DNA of 45,307 bases from an uncultured Clostridia bacterium (GTDB lineage: Bacteria; Bacillota; Clostridia; UBA1212; UBA1255), in the NCBI GenBank assembly GCA_904420095.1, contig CAJFUB010000044.1, positions 1 to 45,307 of the forward strand, in the 5' to 3' direction. The position numbers and the translations under genes are program-made. This document shows positions 33,239 through 41,122 of the stretch, in pieces (position 1 is the first letter of the stretch; every line of letters begins with the position of its first letter). The notes beneath the pieces are model-generated. The model ran no database searches and was not told the origin of the DNA. It saw only the letters and a program-made list of their open reading frames with translations.

Positions 33239-36103
33239 ATGATAAAATCCGTATTTCGAAAAATTGCAAATAATTTTTGGCTCTTTTTCTGCCTGATTCT
33301 CGGCTCTCTGCTGATTACGGCGATTCTTGCGGCAATTCCGATCTATACCGACGGGGCGCTTAGAAAGATGCTCCGGATAGAATTGGATAAATTTTCCAAC
33401 AGCGAAGACGGCTACGCTTCGCCGGGTGAAATGTATACGGAGCTTTATTTCCGCGGAGAATACGCGCCCAGCGGCGTTCTTTCTGTTATTGAAGAAACAG
33501 ACAGCGTCATCGAACGGGAGTTCCGTGAAAACAATATCGAGCTGAACGATTCTTTTCAGCGCGCGACGATTTCCAATCTTATCAGCGCTGACGCAAGCAT
33601 AAATCAAAATTATGCGTACAGTCTGCAGTATTTGACCGGTTTTGAAGAGCATGTGAAGCTGCTGACCGGAGAACTGCCCAGCGCTTCTGTGCAAGACGGC
33701 GTGATCGAGGTCGTCGTTTCTGCGTCAGAATATAATGCTAATTTTTTTAAACTGGGAACCGTTTATCCCCTGAGCCAGGGACATCAGCCGGAAGAGGGGG
33801 GACAATATCTTCAGTTAAAAGTTGTCGGTGTATATGAGCCCAATTACGATGATGTCAATTACTGGCGCAAGTCTGAGATTGATTCCGGGATGCGTTCCGT
33901 ATTGATCGCATCTGAAACGGCGTTTCAGGATTATTTTTTCAATTCCGAGAATGCAAGATATCTTTCGTCCGCGTCCTGGTGCTATAATGTCAATCTGTAC
34001 GGACTGAAAAAGGATGAGCTGGGACCGTATCTTACAATTAATGAAAATCTCAGATCCTATTTTGCAACTTTATACGAGGGCACCTGGAATTTTTCTGTGC
34101 CGATCAACGAGACGCTGCTGCAATATATCGACAAAAGTGAAACGCTGGAGCTGACGATGTGGATTTTGAACGCGCCTGTGCTTGTCATGCTGCTTTTCTA
34201 TACGTATATGGTTGCCAAAATGATTATAGAGGATGACAAAAATGAGATTTCCTCTCTGAAATGCAGAGGCGCCTATCCGAAACAGATTTTCTACCGTTAT
34301 TTTTTGGAATGCGGCGTTATATCGATCTTTTCCCTGATTGCCGGACCGCCTCTGGGACTGATTCTGTCGCAGCTGATCGGATCGGCAAATGGGTTTCTTG
34401 AATTTGTAAACCGAACGGGACTGGATCTGCGTCTTCTGCCGGAATCCTATCTGTATGCGCTGATTGCAAGCGCCGTATTTATGGTAATGGTATTAATTCC
34501 GGCGTATCAGGCAACCAAAACGACGATTGTTCAGCACAAACAGAAGAAGGCGAGAAAAAACAAGCGTCCTATATGGGAAAAAGCATTTTTAGATATCATA
34601 CTGCTTGGACTTTCCATTTATCTGCTTTATATTTACCAGATGACGGATTTGATTACGCCGGACGGCAGCTCCGATATGACCGTCTATTTTATCTCAACCG
34701 TTTTCATCTTCGCCTGCGGAATGCTGTTTCTCCGTCTATATCCGTATTTATTGAAGCTGATTTATCATTTTACGAAAAAACGCCTTCCGCCTACGGTCTA
34801 CGCTACGTTTATTCAGGTTTCCAGAAACGGCAATGAAAACCGTTTCCTGATCATGTTTTTGATTCTTACCATGGCAATCGGAATTTACAGCTCGAATACG
34901 GCGGGGACGATCAATACAAATGCCGAGGATATTGCAAAATATAAGAGCGGGGCAGATATTGTAGTAACGCCGGACTGGGAGCTGGATTCCGTGGTGACAT
35001 ATACGGCATCGGACGGAAGCACCGTCACGGGTACGCTGGCAGATATGCCGGCCCAGTACCGGACGTTTTCCACGGATCCGTTCCTGGAAGCGGACGGGAT
35101 CGAAGCGATGACAAGGGTTTCTAACATCACCGGCGCTTTTGCGAGAAAAGCGCTGCGCACGGAATGGCAGAGAAACGTCCGTCTGATGGCGATCGAACCG
35201 TACGAGTTTTCTCAGGTATCCTGGATTCGTCCGTCGCTTTTTAATACGGACATTCACTGGTATTATTATATCAACCTCATGCAGGATTATCCGACCGGAA
35301 TTCTGGTTTCCCGGGAGCTGGCGGAGCTGTGCAGTCTGAACGTGGGAAATTCGCTTGAAATCAGCTTTTTGAACACCCGGCTTGACGATCAGACGCTTTT
35401 GCCGGACGTGTCCTGCTACGTGCTTGGAATCTTTGACTACTGGCCGACCTTTTATGAGGATTATCAATATGCCGAGGTCACGGACTGCATGGTGGTAATG
35501 AATCTCAATTACCTTCTCACGGTAGACGATGCGGCAACGTACGACGTGTGGTTTAAAAAAGCGGATGGGGCTTCAAGCGACGCGATCTACCGGCAATGGG
35601 AGGAAGCCGGCCTTACGGAAAATATTGCGGCAATTACGGATCGGCAGACGATCCTGAATGAGGAAAAATCCGATTCTCTGATTATGGCGCTGAACGGACT
35701 GTTTTCCCTTGGATTTGTGGCGACGATGATCATCAGCTTTATGGGCTTTCTGCTTTACTGGCTGCTGAGCGTCCGAAAGCGGCGCCTGCAGTTCGGTGTT
35801 CTGCGTGCCATGGGCCTCAGCAAGGTCAAGCTTTCCATGATGCTGCTTTGGGAGCATTTGATGACCTCCGGCGTCTCCGTTGTGATCGGGATCCTGATCG
35901 GCTATCTAACGTCCTATCTGTATCTTCCGGTGCTGAAGAAGACGTTTACTACGATGCTGCCGCTTACCCTTACGTATAACAATACAGATAATATCAAAGT
36001 CTATGTGATCGTAGCAATCATGATCCTCAGCGGCATTGCCGTTCTTTCCGAGTACATCAATCGTCTGAAGATCAACGAAGCCGTAAAGATCGGGGAGGAG
36101 TGA
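33239..36103 (+). CDS. Large FtsX/MacB-type ABC permease
   Basis: A 954-residue membrane protein of the FtsX-like permease class. One N-terminal membrane segment (about 13-37) is followed by a large extracytoplasmic domain to about 310. A group of three or four segments (about 312-430) is next, then two more near 465-510 and one at about 545. A second extracytoplasmic domain follows to about 805, and the C-terminal three segments (about 820-950) carry the FtsX signature with VRKRRLQFGVLRAMGLSKVK. The two repeats of permease domain are in one chain, as in duplicated Gram-positive systems. The start at 33239 has a weak GGGGCCGGG ahead. It is coupled to the ATPase gene. Confidence 0.87.
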   Translation: MIKSVFRKIANNFWLFFCLILGSLLITAILAAIPIYTDGALRKMLRIELDKFSNSEDGYASPGEMYTELYFRGEYAPSGVLSVIEETDSVIEREFRENNIELNDSFQRATISNLISADASINQNYAYSLQYLTGFEEHVKLLTGELPSASVQDGVIEVVVSASEYNANFFKLGTVYPLSQGHQPEEGGQYLQLKVVGVYEPNYDDVNYWRKSEIDSGMRSVLIASETAFQDYFFNSENARYLSSASWCYNVNLYGLKKDELGPYLTINENLRSYFATLYEGTWNFSVPINETLLQYIDKSETLELTMWILNAPVLVMLLFYTYMVAKMIIEDDKNEISSLKCRGAYPKQIFYRYFLECGVISIFSLIAGPPLGLILSQLIGSANGFLEFVNRTGLDLRLLPESYLYALIASAVFMVMVLIPAYQATKTTIVQHKQKKARKNKRPIWEKAFLDIILLGLSIYLLYIYQMTDLITPDGSSDMTVYFISTVFIFACGMLFLRLYPYLLKLIYHFTKKRLPPTVYATFIQVSRNGNENRFLIMFLILTMAIGIYSSNTAGTINTNAEDIAKYKSGADIVVTPDWELDSVVTYTASDGSTVTGTLADMPAQYRTFSTDPFLEADGIEAMTRVSNITGAFARKALRTEWQRNVRLMAIEPYEFSQVSWIRPSLFNTDIHWYYYINLMQDYPTGILVSRELAELCSLNVGNSLEISFLNTRLDDQTLLPDVSCYVLGIFDYWPTFYEDYQYAEVTDCMVVMNLNYLLTVDDAATYDVWFKKADGASSDAIYRQWEEAGLTENIAAITDRQTILNEEKSDSLIMALNGLFSLGFVATMIISFMGFLLYWLLSVRKRRLQFGVLRAMGLSKVKLSMMLLWEHLMTSGVSVVIGILIGYLTSYLYLPVLKKTFTTMLPLTLTYNNTDNIKVYVIVAIMILSGIAVLSEYINRLKINEAVKIGEE

Positions 36104-36108
36104 GAAAT

Positions 36109-36792
36109 ATGCCGGAAGCTATTTTGCGCTTGGAGGATGTTGTAAGAGATTTTAAAAGGCAGACGGAAACGATTCATGCGGTACGCGGTGTATCGCTGGA
36201 AATTCGGAGGGGAACGTTTAATATTCTGTGCGGAAGATCCGGTTCCGGGAAAACGACGCTTCTGAACATGATCGCGGCAATCGATCTGCCTACTTCAGGA
36301 AAAATTTTCTTTGAAGATCAGGAAATAACGCGTATGAAAAGCGCCGAACGCGATGCGCTCCGCAGAAAGAAAATCGGAATTATTTTTCAGAATACGGCGC
36401 TGATCGCACAGATGACGGCGCTTGAAAATGTTGAGTTTGCGCTTTCCGTTGCCGGAATCAAGCCGGGAAAGCGGCGCAGACAGGCCGTTGACTGGCTGGA
36501 ACAGATGGGCATCAGAGAACGGAAAAACCATATGCCGGCAGAAATGTCCGGCGGCGAGCAGGCGCGCGTTGCAATCGGGCGGGCGCTTGCGCACGAACCG
36601 ATTTTGCTGCTGGCCGACGAGCCGACATCGGAGCTGGATACGAAAACCTCGTTTCGCGTCATCGACATGTTCCGCAGTCTTGTTGATACAAACGGTCTTA
36701 CCATCGTCATGACGACGCATGACGTCAACATCATGGGGGCGGCGGATCTGATTTATACAATGGAAGACGGGGTGATCATAGATGTCAAATGA
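36109..36792 (+). CDS. ABC transporter ATPase (MacB/LolD type), first
   Basis: A 227-residue ABC ATPase with Walker A GRSGSGKTT, Q loop FQNTALIAQMT, signature MSGGEQARVAIGRALA, Walker B LLLADEPTSELD and switch His in MTTHD. It belongs to the MacB/LolD/FtsE type. A GTG at 36100 overlaps the permease stop, but GGGGAGGAG at 36092-36100 fits the ATG at 36109 (8 nt spacing). It overlaps the second ATPase gene by 11 nt. Two different ATPases may form a heterodimer on the single large permease. Confidence 0.93.
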   Translation: MPEAILRLEDVVRDFKRQTETIHAVRGVSLEIRRGTFNILCGRSGSGKTTLLNMIAAIDLPTSGKIFFEDQEITRMKSAERDALRRKKIGIIFQNTALIAQMTALENVEFALSVAGIKPGKRRRQAVDWLEQMGIRERKNHMPAEMSGGEQARVAIGRALAHEPILLLADEPTSELDTKTSFRVIDMFRSLVDTNGLTIVMTTHDVNIMGAADLIYTMEDGVIIDVK

Positions 36793-37705
36793 ACCGATGA
36801 TTTTTTGTGAGAATCTTGTAAAATTGTATAAAATTGGAGATATTGAGGTAATGGCGCTGCAGGGACTCGACCTTGCCGTCGAGAAGGGCGAAATGCTTGC
36901 GATTATCGGAAACAGCGGAAGCGGAAAATCCACGCTGATGAATATTATCGGGGGCCTTGACCGCCCCACCGCCGGAAAAATTCATGTGAACGGCACGGAT
37001 CTCCTGAAATTGAGCGACAAGGAAATGATGCATTATATGCGGGAGACCATCGGCTTCGTATGGCAGAATACGGCGCGGAACATGATCCCGTATTTGAACG
37101 CAATCGATAACGTTAAGCTCGTGATGCAGATGGCCGGGAAGCTGGATGTGAACCGTGCAAACATGCTGCTGGAGACGGTCGGGCTGGCGCATCGGAAGAA
37201 AAATAAAATGCACGAGCTCTCTGGGGGAGAGCAGCAGCGCGTCGCAATTGCAATCGCGCTTGCCAATTCTCCGGAAATATTGCTTGCAGATGAGCCGACC
37301 GGCGCGGTAGATACGAAAACGACGGCGCAGATCATGAACCTGTTCCACACGGTAAATGCAGAGTTCGGGATTACGACGGTCATTGTAACGCATGACCGGC
37401 AGCTTTCCCACATGGTGCCGCGCGTCGTAACGATCAGCGACGGCAGGATCGGTACCGAATTTATCCGCCGCGAGGAAATCGATATGGAAAGCGATGAAAT
37501 CATGGACGCTACCGCCGGCCACGATCAGGGCTCGCACGTTGAATATGGTTTTATTGACGGCAGAAAGCGCCTCTTTTTACCGGAAAATTATCTTGCGGCA
37601 GTAGGACTGAAAGAGAAAAGCAAGGTTCGGATTTTGATCGAGGGGGATCAGCTGATCCTGAGCAGGCCAGAGGAAGAGGAGGTTCGGAAACATGGTAAAA
37701 AGTAG
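36782..37705 (+). CDS. ABC transporter ATPase, second, with AbrB-like C-terminus
   Basis: A 307-residue ABC ATPase. Residues 1-228 are a standard MacB-type domain: Walker A GNSGSGKST, signature LSGGEQQRVAIAIALA, Walker B ILLADEPTGAVD and VTHDRQLSH. A linker of about 25 residues follows. Residues 253-296 (YGFIDGRKRLFLPENYLAAVGL, then KSKVRILIEGDQLILSRP, seen in two parts) read like the swapped-hairpin AbrB/SpoVT fold of transition-state regulators, where the first strand is followed by LP, the helix and a KVRI-type strand. ATPases of this class normally end at about 230 residues. The function of the extra domain is unknown; it could mediate dimerisation or binding. Confidence 0.9.
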   Translation: MSNEPMIFCENLVKLYKIGDIEVMALQGLDLAVEKGEMLAIIGNSGSGKSTLMNIIGGLDRPTAGKIHVNGTDLLKLSDKEMMHYMRETIGFVWQNTARNMIPYLNAIDNVKLVMQMAGKLDVNRANMLLETVGLAHRKKNKMHELSGGEQQRVAIAIALANSPEILLADEPTGAVDTKTTAQIMNLFHTVNAEFGITTVIVTHDRQLSHMVPRVVTISDGRIGTEFIRREEIDMESDEIMDATAGHDQGSHVEYGFIDGRKRLFLPENYLAAVGLKEKSKVRILIEGDQLILSRPEEEEVRKHGKK

Positions 37706-38375
37706 CATGCAGAAAGCGATTTTGCTCTGCCTGTCTCTGTTTTTGTCAGTATATTTCACGGGATGCGTCGATAACAGCAATAAAAATCCGCTTGTAACTG
37801 TAACCATCGATCCGGAAAATGAGAATAACGGTGAAAATGGCGAACCGATCAGCGGCTCCTTTCAGATTGAGCTGTATCCGGATAAAGCTCCCAATTCCGT
37901 GGCGTATTTTATTGACTTTGTCATGAACAAAACGTACGACGGCTTCTCCGTCACCAAAGTGAATCCGGGTCATATTGTACAATTTGGAGATCCCTGGATG
38001 AGCAAGCAGATCCACACAGAAATCGAAGGCGAATTCAAGGAAAACGGTTTTGAAGGAAATGATATCGAATTTAAACCCGGAACTGTCGGCTTGGATCGTT
38101 TTGTAGCCGACGATTACGATTCGGCTTCGGGTGATTTCTTTATCGTTCTTTCCGAGGAAGCAGGGGAGAGCTTTGATGGAAAATATGCGGCGATCGGCGA
38201 GGTGGTTTCGGGACTGGAATTACTGCAACAGATCAGCAATATTAAGAATTTACCGGATTACGCGCCGGTATATAGTCTCCGAACGCTTACGACGACCGTG
38301 GACCTTAAGGGCGTGACGTATGAAAAACCGATCACGCAGGAAAGAAGAACGTATCCGGGACTGAACCTTGATTAA
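37692..38375 (+). CDS. Cyclophilin-type peptidyl-prolyl isomerase, lipoprotein
   Basis: A 227-residue extracytoplasmic cyclophilin. The signal peptide ends in YFTGC (lipidated Cys25). The isomerase domain has IELYPDKAPNSVAYF, YDGFSVTKVNPGHIVQFGDP, GDFFIVLSE and FDGKYAAIGEVVSGLE. The active-site Arg (usually FHRV) is absent: here it reads FSVTKV, so activity may be low. AGAGGAGG at 37675-37682 selects the ATG at 37692, which lies inside the last codons of the ATPase gene. Coupling to an export system suggests that it helps a secreted substrate or the adaptor to fold. No terminator is visible after it. Confidence 0.88.
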   Translation: MVKSSMQKAILLCLSLFLSVYFTGCVDNSNKNPLVTVTIDPENENNGENGEPISGSFQIELYPDKAPNSVAYFIDFVMNKTYDGFSVTKVNPGHIVQFGDPWMSKQIHTEIEGEFKENGFEGNDIEFKPGTVGLDRFVADDYDSASGDFFIVLSEEAGESFDGKYAAIGEVVSGLELLQQISNIKNLPDYAPVYSLRTLTTTVDLKGVTYEKPITQERRTYPGLNLD

Positions 38376-38395
38376 ACCCGTGCGGGAAAAAACGT

Positions 38396-38424
38396 TTGAC
38401 AGGACTCCGGCGCTTTGCTATAAT
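38396..38424 (+). promoter_or_regulatory. Promoter of tRNA-Leu
   Basis: A perfect TTGACA (38396-38401) and a perfect TATAAT (38419-38424) are separated by 17 bp, 17 bp before the tRNA. This is the best consensus promoter in the window, as expected for a stable RNA. Confidence 0.9.
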
Positions 38425-38441
38425 AGCATGCTGTAAATGCT

Positions 38442-38528
38442 GCTGGTGTGGCGAAATCGGCAGACGCAAAGGACTTAAAATCCTTCGGGGGCAACTCCGT
38501 ACCGGTTCAAGTCCGGTCACCAGCACCA
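38442..38528 (+). tRNA. tRNA-Leu (anticodon UAA)
   Basis: An 87-nt class II tRNA: acceptor GCTGGTG with CACCAGC, a D arm, anticodon loop CTTAAAA within AGGA...TCCT (anticodon TAA), a long variable arm (CGGGGGCAACTCCG), T arm CCGGTTCAAGTCCGG and an encoded CCA end. Confidence 0.97.
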
Positions 38529-38539
38529 TGCGTAAAAGA

Positions 38540-38578
38540 AACACTGAACATTGCTGATGCGTCTGTTCAGTGTTTTTT
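38540..38578 (+). terminator. Terminator of tRNA-Leu
   Basis: AACACTGAACA (38540-38550) pairs with TGTTCAGTGTT (38564-38574) and is followed by T to 38578. The next gene starts 25 bp later and would depend on read-through or a promoter that I do not see. Confidence 0.9.
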
Positions 38579-38602
38579 AATTATACAAAAGAGGTGCGGA
38601 AC

Positions 38603-39472
38603 GTGCGGAAAGCGATTACAAAAGAACAGCACAGACGCGTGGCGGCGATCCACGATATTTCCTGTGTCGGCAGATGCTCTCTGACGGCGGTTCTGCCGCT
38701 TTTAAGCGCGGCGGGCATCGAGACGGATGTGATCCCGACGGCAGTGCTGTCCACGCATACCGGCGGCTTCAGCGGTTATACGTATCGGGATTTGACGGAG
38801 GACATGCTTCCCATCGCGGAGCATTGGAACAGCTTAGGGCTGACATTCGACGCAATATATACCGGCTATATCGGAACGCCGGAGCAGCTTACGATTCTGA
38901 ATGAAATCGTATGCCTTTTAAAGACGGACCGCACGCTTTTATTCGTCGATCCCGTTATGGCCGACAATGGTACGCTGTATAAATGCATTCAGCCGGAATA
39001 CATAGAAGAAATGAGAAAATTCTGCCGGAAAGCAGATATTATTACGCCGAACATGACGGAAGCAATGTTTCTCCTGGGGATGGAATACAGCGAGGGCCCA
39101 TATCAGGAAAAGCTCGTACGTGAGATTTTACGGCGATTGTCAGAATTCGGAAGCGACTATGTGATTTTGACGGGTGTTTCTTATGATAACGACCGCCTTG
39201 GCGCAGTTGCTTACGACTGTGCCGCAGATCGGTATATCCATGCGTTTTCCAGCGTGGTGAACGGAACCTTCCACGGGGCGGGCGATGTGTTTGCCAGCAT
39301 CCTGCTGGGAGCCCTTTTAAACGGAAAACGCGTGGAACAAGCCTTGAAGATCGCCGTGGATTTTACAGTGTCCTGCATTGTTTCTACGAAGAAGGAGGGC
39401 GCGGATCTGCGGTATGGCTTGAATTTTGAACAAAACATCCCGCGTCTGATCAAAAATCTGGGACTTGACTGA
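38603..39472 (+). CDS. Pyridoxamine kinase-like PfkB/ThiD-family kinase
   Basis: A 289-residue kinase of the pyridoxal/pyridoxamine kinase type, which phosphorylates B6 vitamers to give pyridoxal 5'-phosphate. The start region IHDISCVGRCSLTAVLPLLSAAG is typical of the family. VDPVMADNGTLY, ITPNMTEAMFLLG, VILTGVSYDNDRLGAV and the catalytic FHGAGDVFAS loop follow. AAGAGGTG at 38589-38596 selects the GTG at 38603. The frame continues upstream into the tRNA-Leu terminator, so the earlier GTG at 38570 is unlikely. It ends 2 bp before the convergent zinc-ribbon gene, with no terminator between them. Confidence 0.85.
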   Translation: MRKAITKEQHRRVAAIHDISCVGRCSLTAVLPLLSAAGIETDVIPTAVLSTHTGGFSGYTYRDLTEDMLPIAEHWNSLGLTFDAIYTGYIGTPEQLTILNEIVCLLKTDRTLLFVDPVMADNGTLYKCIQPEYIEEMRKFCRKADIITPNMTEAMFLLGMEYSEGPYQEKLVREILRRLSEFGSDYVILTGVSYDNDRLGAVAYDCAADRYIHAFSSVVNGTFHGAGDVFASILLGALLNGKRVEQALKIAVDFTVSCIVSTKKEGADLRYGLNFEQNIPRLIKNLGLD

Positions 39473-39474
39473 GC

Positions 39475-39867
39475 TTATGTCTTTACGATGAATTCCTGCC
39501 TGCATTTGGGACAGGTCAATTTGATCTTACCTTTTCCTTTTGGAGCGCGAAGATACTGCCTGCATTTTGGGCACTTATAATATTTGTGGCTTTTCCTGTC
39601 CTTCCACATCCTTTTTCTGATTCGGAAGAAGGATGCGACGGGCCGGAAAAATGCCTTGAATTTTTCGTTTTCAGCATATCGTTTCTGGATGTTTTTGGAA
39701 AAACAGCGAAAATACGTATAAACCACACAAAGAAGCGGAACAAAGAGCAGCCAGTTCCATCCGAGCAGCGCGAAAATAAAGTATATTACGACTCCGGCGA
39801 TCAGAATAAAATTTGAAAGCGCATCGAAGCCATATCTGCCGTACATCAAGCGTCTGAGCCAATTCAT
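39475..39867 (-). CDS. Small membrane protein with C-terminal zinc ribbon
   Basis: A 130-residue protein of unknown function. Two hydrophobic segments lie at about residues 18-37 and 41-58. A basic cytosolic stretch follows. The C-terminal part has CPKCRQYLRAPKGKGKIKLTCPKC, shown here only by its ends CPKC and CPKC, which form a zinc ribbon with a spacing of 18 residues. On the minus strand GGAGG (39876-39880) precedes the ATG at 39867. The frame is open upstream, but that part overlaps the promoter and gpr. Zinc-ribbon membrane proteins of this kind are common in Clostridia without known role. Confidence 0.75.
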   Translation of the reverse strand: MNWLRRLMYGRYGFDALSNFILIAGVVIYFIFALLGWNWLLFVPLLCVVYTYFRCFSKNIQKRYAENEKFKAFFRPVASFFRIRKRMWKDRKSHKYYKCPKCRQYLRAPKGKGKIKLTCPKCRQEFIVKT

Positions 39868-39904
39868 GGGAAAATCCTCCATTTCAAATTGCCGATTCGA
39901 TACA

Positions 39905-39932
39905 AGTATAATTGAAATTTTTTGCGTGTCAA
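39905..39932 (-). promoter_or_regulatory. Predicted promoter of the zinc-ribbon gene
   Basis: On the minus strand a perfect TTGACA (39927-39932) and TATACT (39905-39910) are 16 bp apart. Confidence 0.65.
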
Positions 39933-39984
39933 TAAAGTTATAAATATGGCGAAAAGGGACAAGATACTTCCGAGGTGAACATTT

Positions 39985-40920
39985 ATGGAAATCAGGACGG
40001 ATCTCGCTCTGGAAGCCAGAGAAATGATTGACGAAAAGCGTTCCGGAAGCATGAAACGGAATCATGCGCTTCCGGAAGGAATGCAGGTGAACAGCCGCGA
40101 GACGGAATATATGACAATTACGAATATTGACATCACAAGTGAAGCCGCAGAAAAAACGATCGGAAAGAAGCGTGGGAAATATATAACGATCGAGCTTAAA
40201 AATCCGGAGCTGAACACGACCGAGGTCCAGGAAGGAGTCTCAAAGGTTCTGGCGGATGAAATTCATCAATTCATTGCCGCCCTAGGCAAAAAAGAGCCTG
40301 AAATCATGATTGCAGGACTCGGAAACTGGCACATCACGGCAGACTCGCTGGGTCCTAAGGTGATTGATAAAATCGTAGTAACGCGTCACGTCAAAAACAT
40401 GGAGAACGTTGAAATCGACGGCAGACTGGGAAGCGTGTGCGCCGTCTCTCCGGGCGTTATGGGAATCACTGGAATTGAAACCAGTGAAATCATCCGCGGC
40501 ATGATTTCAACGGTCCGACCGGATATTCTTTTTGTAATCGACGCGCTGGCATCGCGGAAGGCCTCTCGCGTCAACACAACGATCCAAATCTCGGACACGG
40601 GGATCATACCTGGTTCGGGCGTCGGAAATCACAGAATGGAGCTCTCAAAAGAGGTGCTCGGAATTCCCGTCATTGCAGTCGGTGTGCCAACTGTGGTCGA
40701 CGCAATGACACTAGTACGAGACATTCTTGAAAAAGCCGGCATCAAGGAAAGCGATGCTATTTTAAAGGAAGCGGAGGCAAAGGGCACAGAGGAGATGGTC
40801 GTAACGCCCAAAAACATTGATATTGCAATTGAACGGATGGCGGCGGTAATATCAAACGGCATGAATCTTGCAACGCACAAGGGCTTTGAAATTGAGGAAA
40901 TCAATGAATATCTTATTTAA
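39985..40920 (+). CDS. gpr: Germination protease GPR
   Basis: GPR degrades the small acid-soluble spore proteins at germination. Its presence argues that the organism forms spores. The 311-residue product begins MEIRTDLALEARE, the site that in the family is autoprocessed in the first 15-20 residues, and contains GLGNWHITADSLGPKV, TRHVKN, VIDALASRKASRVNTTIQISDTGI and GSGVGNHRMEL, all characteristic. GAGGTGA precedes the ATG. Expression in the family depends on forespore sigma factors; I could not find a convincing site. A small membrane-protein gene overlaps its 3' end. Confidence 0.95.
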   Translation: MEIRTDLALEAREMIDEKRSGSMKRNHALPEGMQVNSRETEYMTITNIDITSEAAEKTIGKKRGKYITIELKNPELNTTEVQEGVSKVLADEIHQFIAALGKKEPEIMIAGLGNWHITADSLGPKVIDKIVVTRHVKNMENVEIDGRLGSVCAVSPGVMGITGIETSEIIRGMISTVRPDILFVIDALASRKASRVNTTIQISDTGIIPGSGVGNHRMELSKEVLGIPVIAVGVPTVVDAMTLVRDILEKAGIKESDAILKEAEAKGTEEMVVTPKNIDIAIERMAAVISNGMNLATHKGFEIEEINEYLI

Positions 40921-41050
40921 AAGCAGACTCGCCGCTTCGCGGACAAATTTTATCGGAGAAAGTACGCTGGTCTTTCTTCTCACTCTTCTCCTCATCATTG
41001 CGGGAATCGCCGTGCTTGCCGCCATCCGAAAAAGAAAAAAGCAAAAATAA
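40904..41050 (+). CDS. Small single-pass membrane protein after gpr
   Basis: A 48-residue product with one predicted membrane segment (STLVFLLTLLLIIAGIAVLA, about residues 20-40) and a basic end RKRKKQK, so the C-terminus is probably in the cytosol. The ATG at 40904 overlaps the last codons of gpr, and GAGGAAA at 40894-40900 is well placed, which suggests coupling. In other Clostridia gpr is often followed by spoIIP; that gene is not here. I have no family assignment. It may be a sporulation membrane peptide, but it could be a spurious frame. Confidence 0.5.
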   Translation: MNILFKSRLAASRTNFIGESTLVFLLTLLLIIAGIAVLAAIRKRKKQK

Positions 41051-41079
41051 TTGACAAACGGATGGTTATACAATATAAG
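41051..41079 (+). promoter_or_regulatory. Predicted sigma-A promoter of ligA
   Basis: A perfect TTGACA (41051-41056) and TATAAG (41074-41079) are separated by 17 bp, 43 bp before ligA. The pair directly follows the stop of the small membrane protein. Confidence 0.75.
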
Positions 41080-41122
41080 TATAAACATCCTTATTTTTTG
41101 TTGCAGGGAGTGGCGGAGAACC

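Noticed and set aside
38376..38395. Hairpin CCCG-TG-CGGG followed by A run as terminator of the cyclophilin gene
   Set aside because: The stem has only 4 bp and is followed by A and not T on the plus strand, so it would not terminate this transcript.
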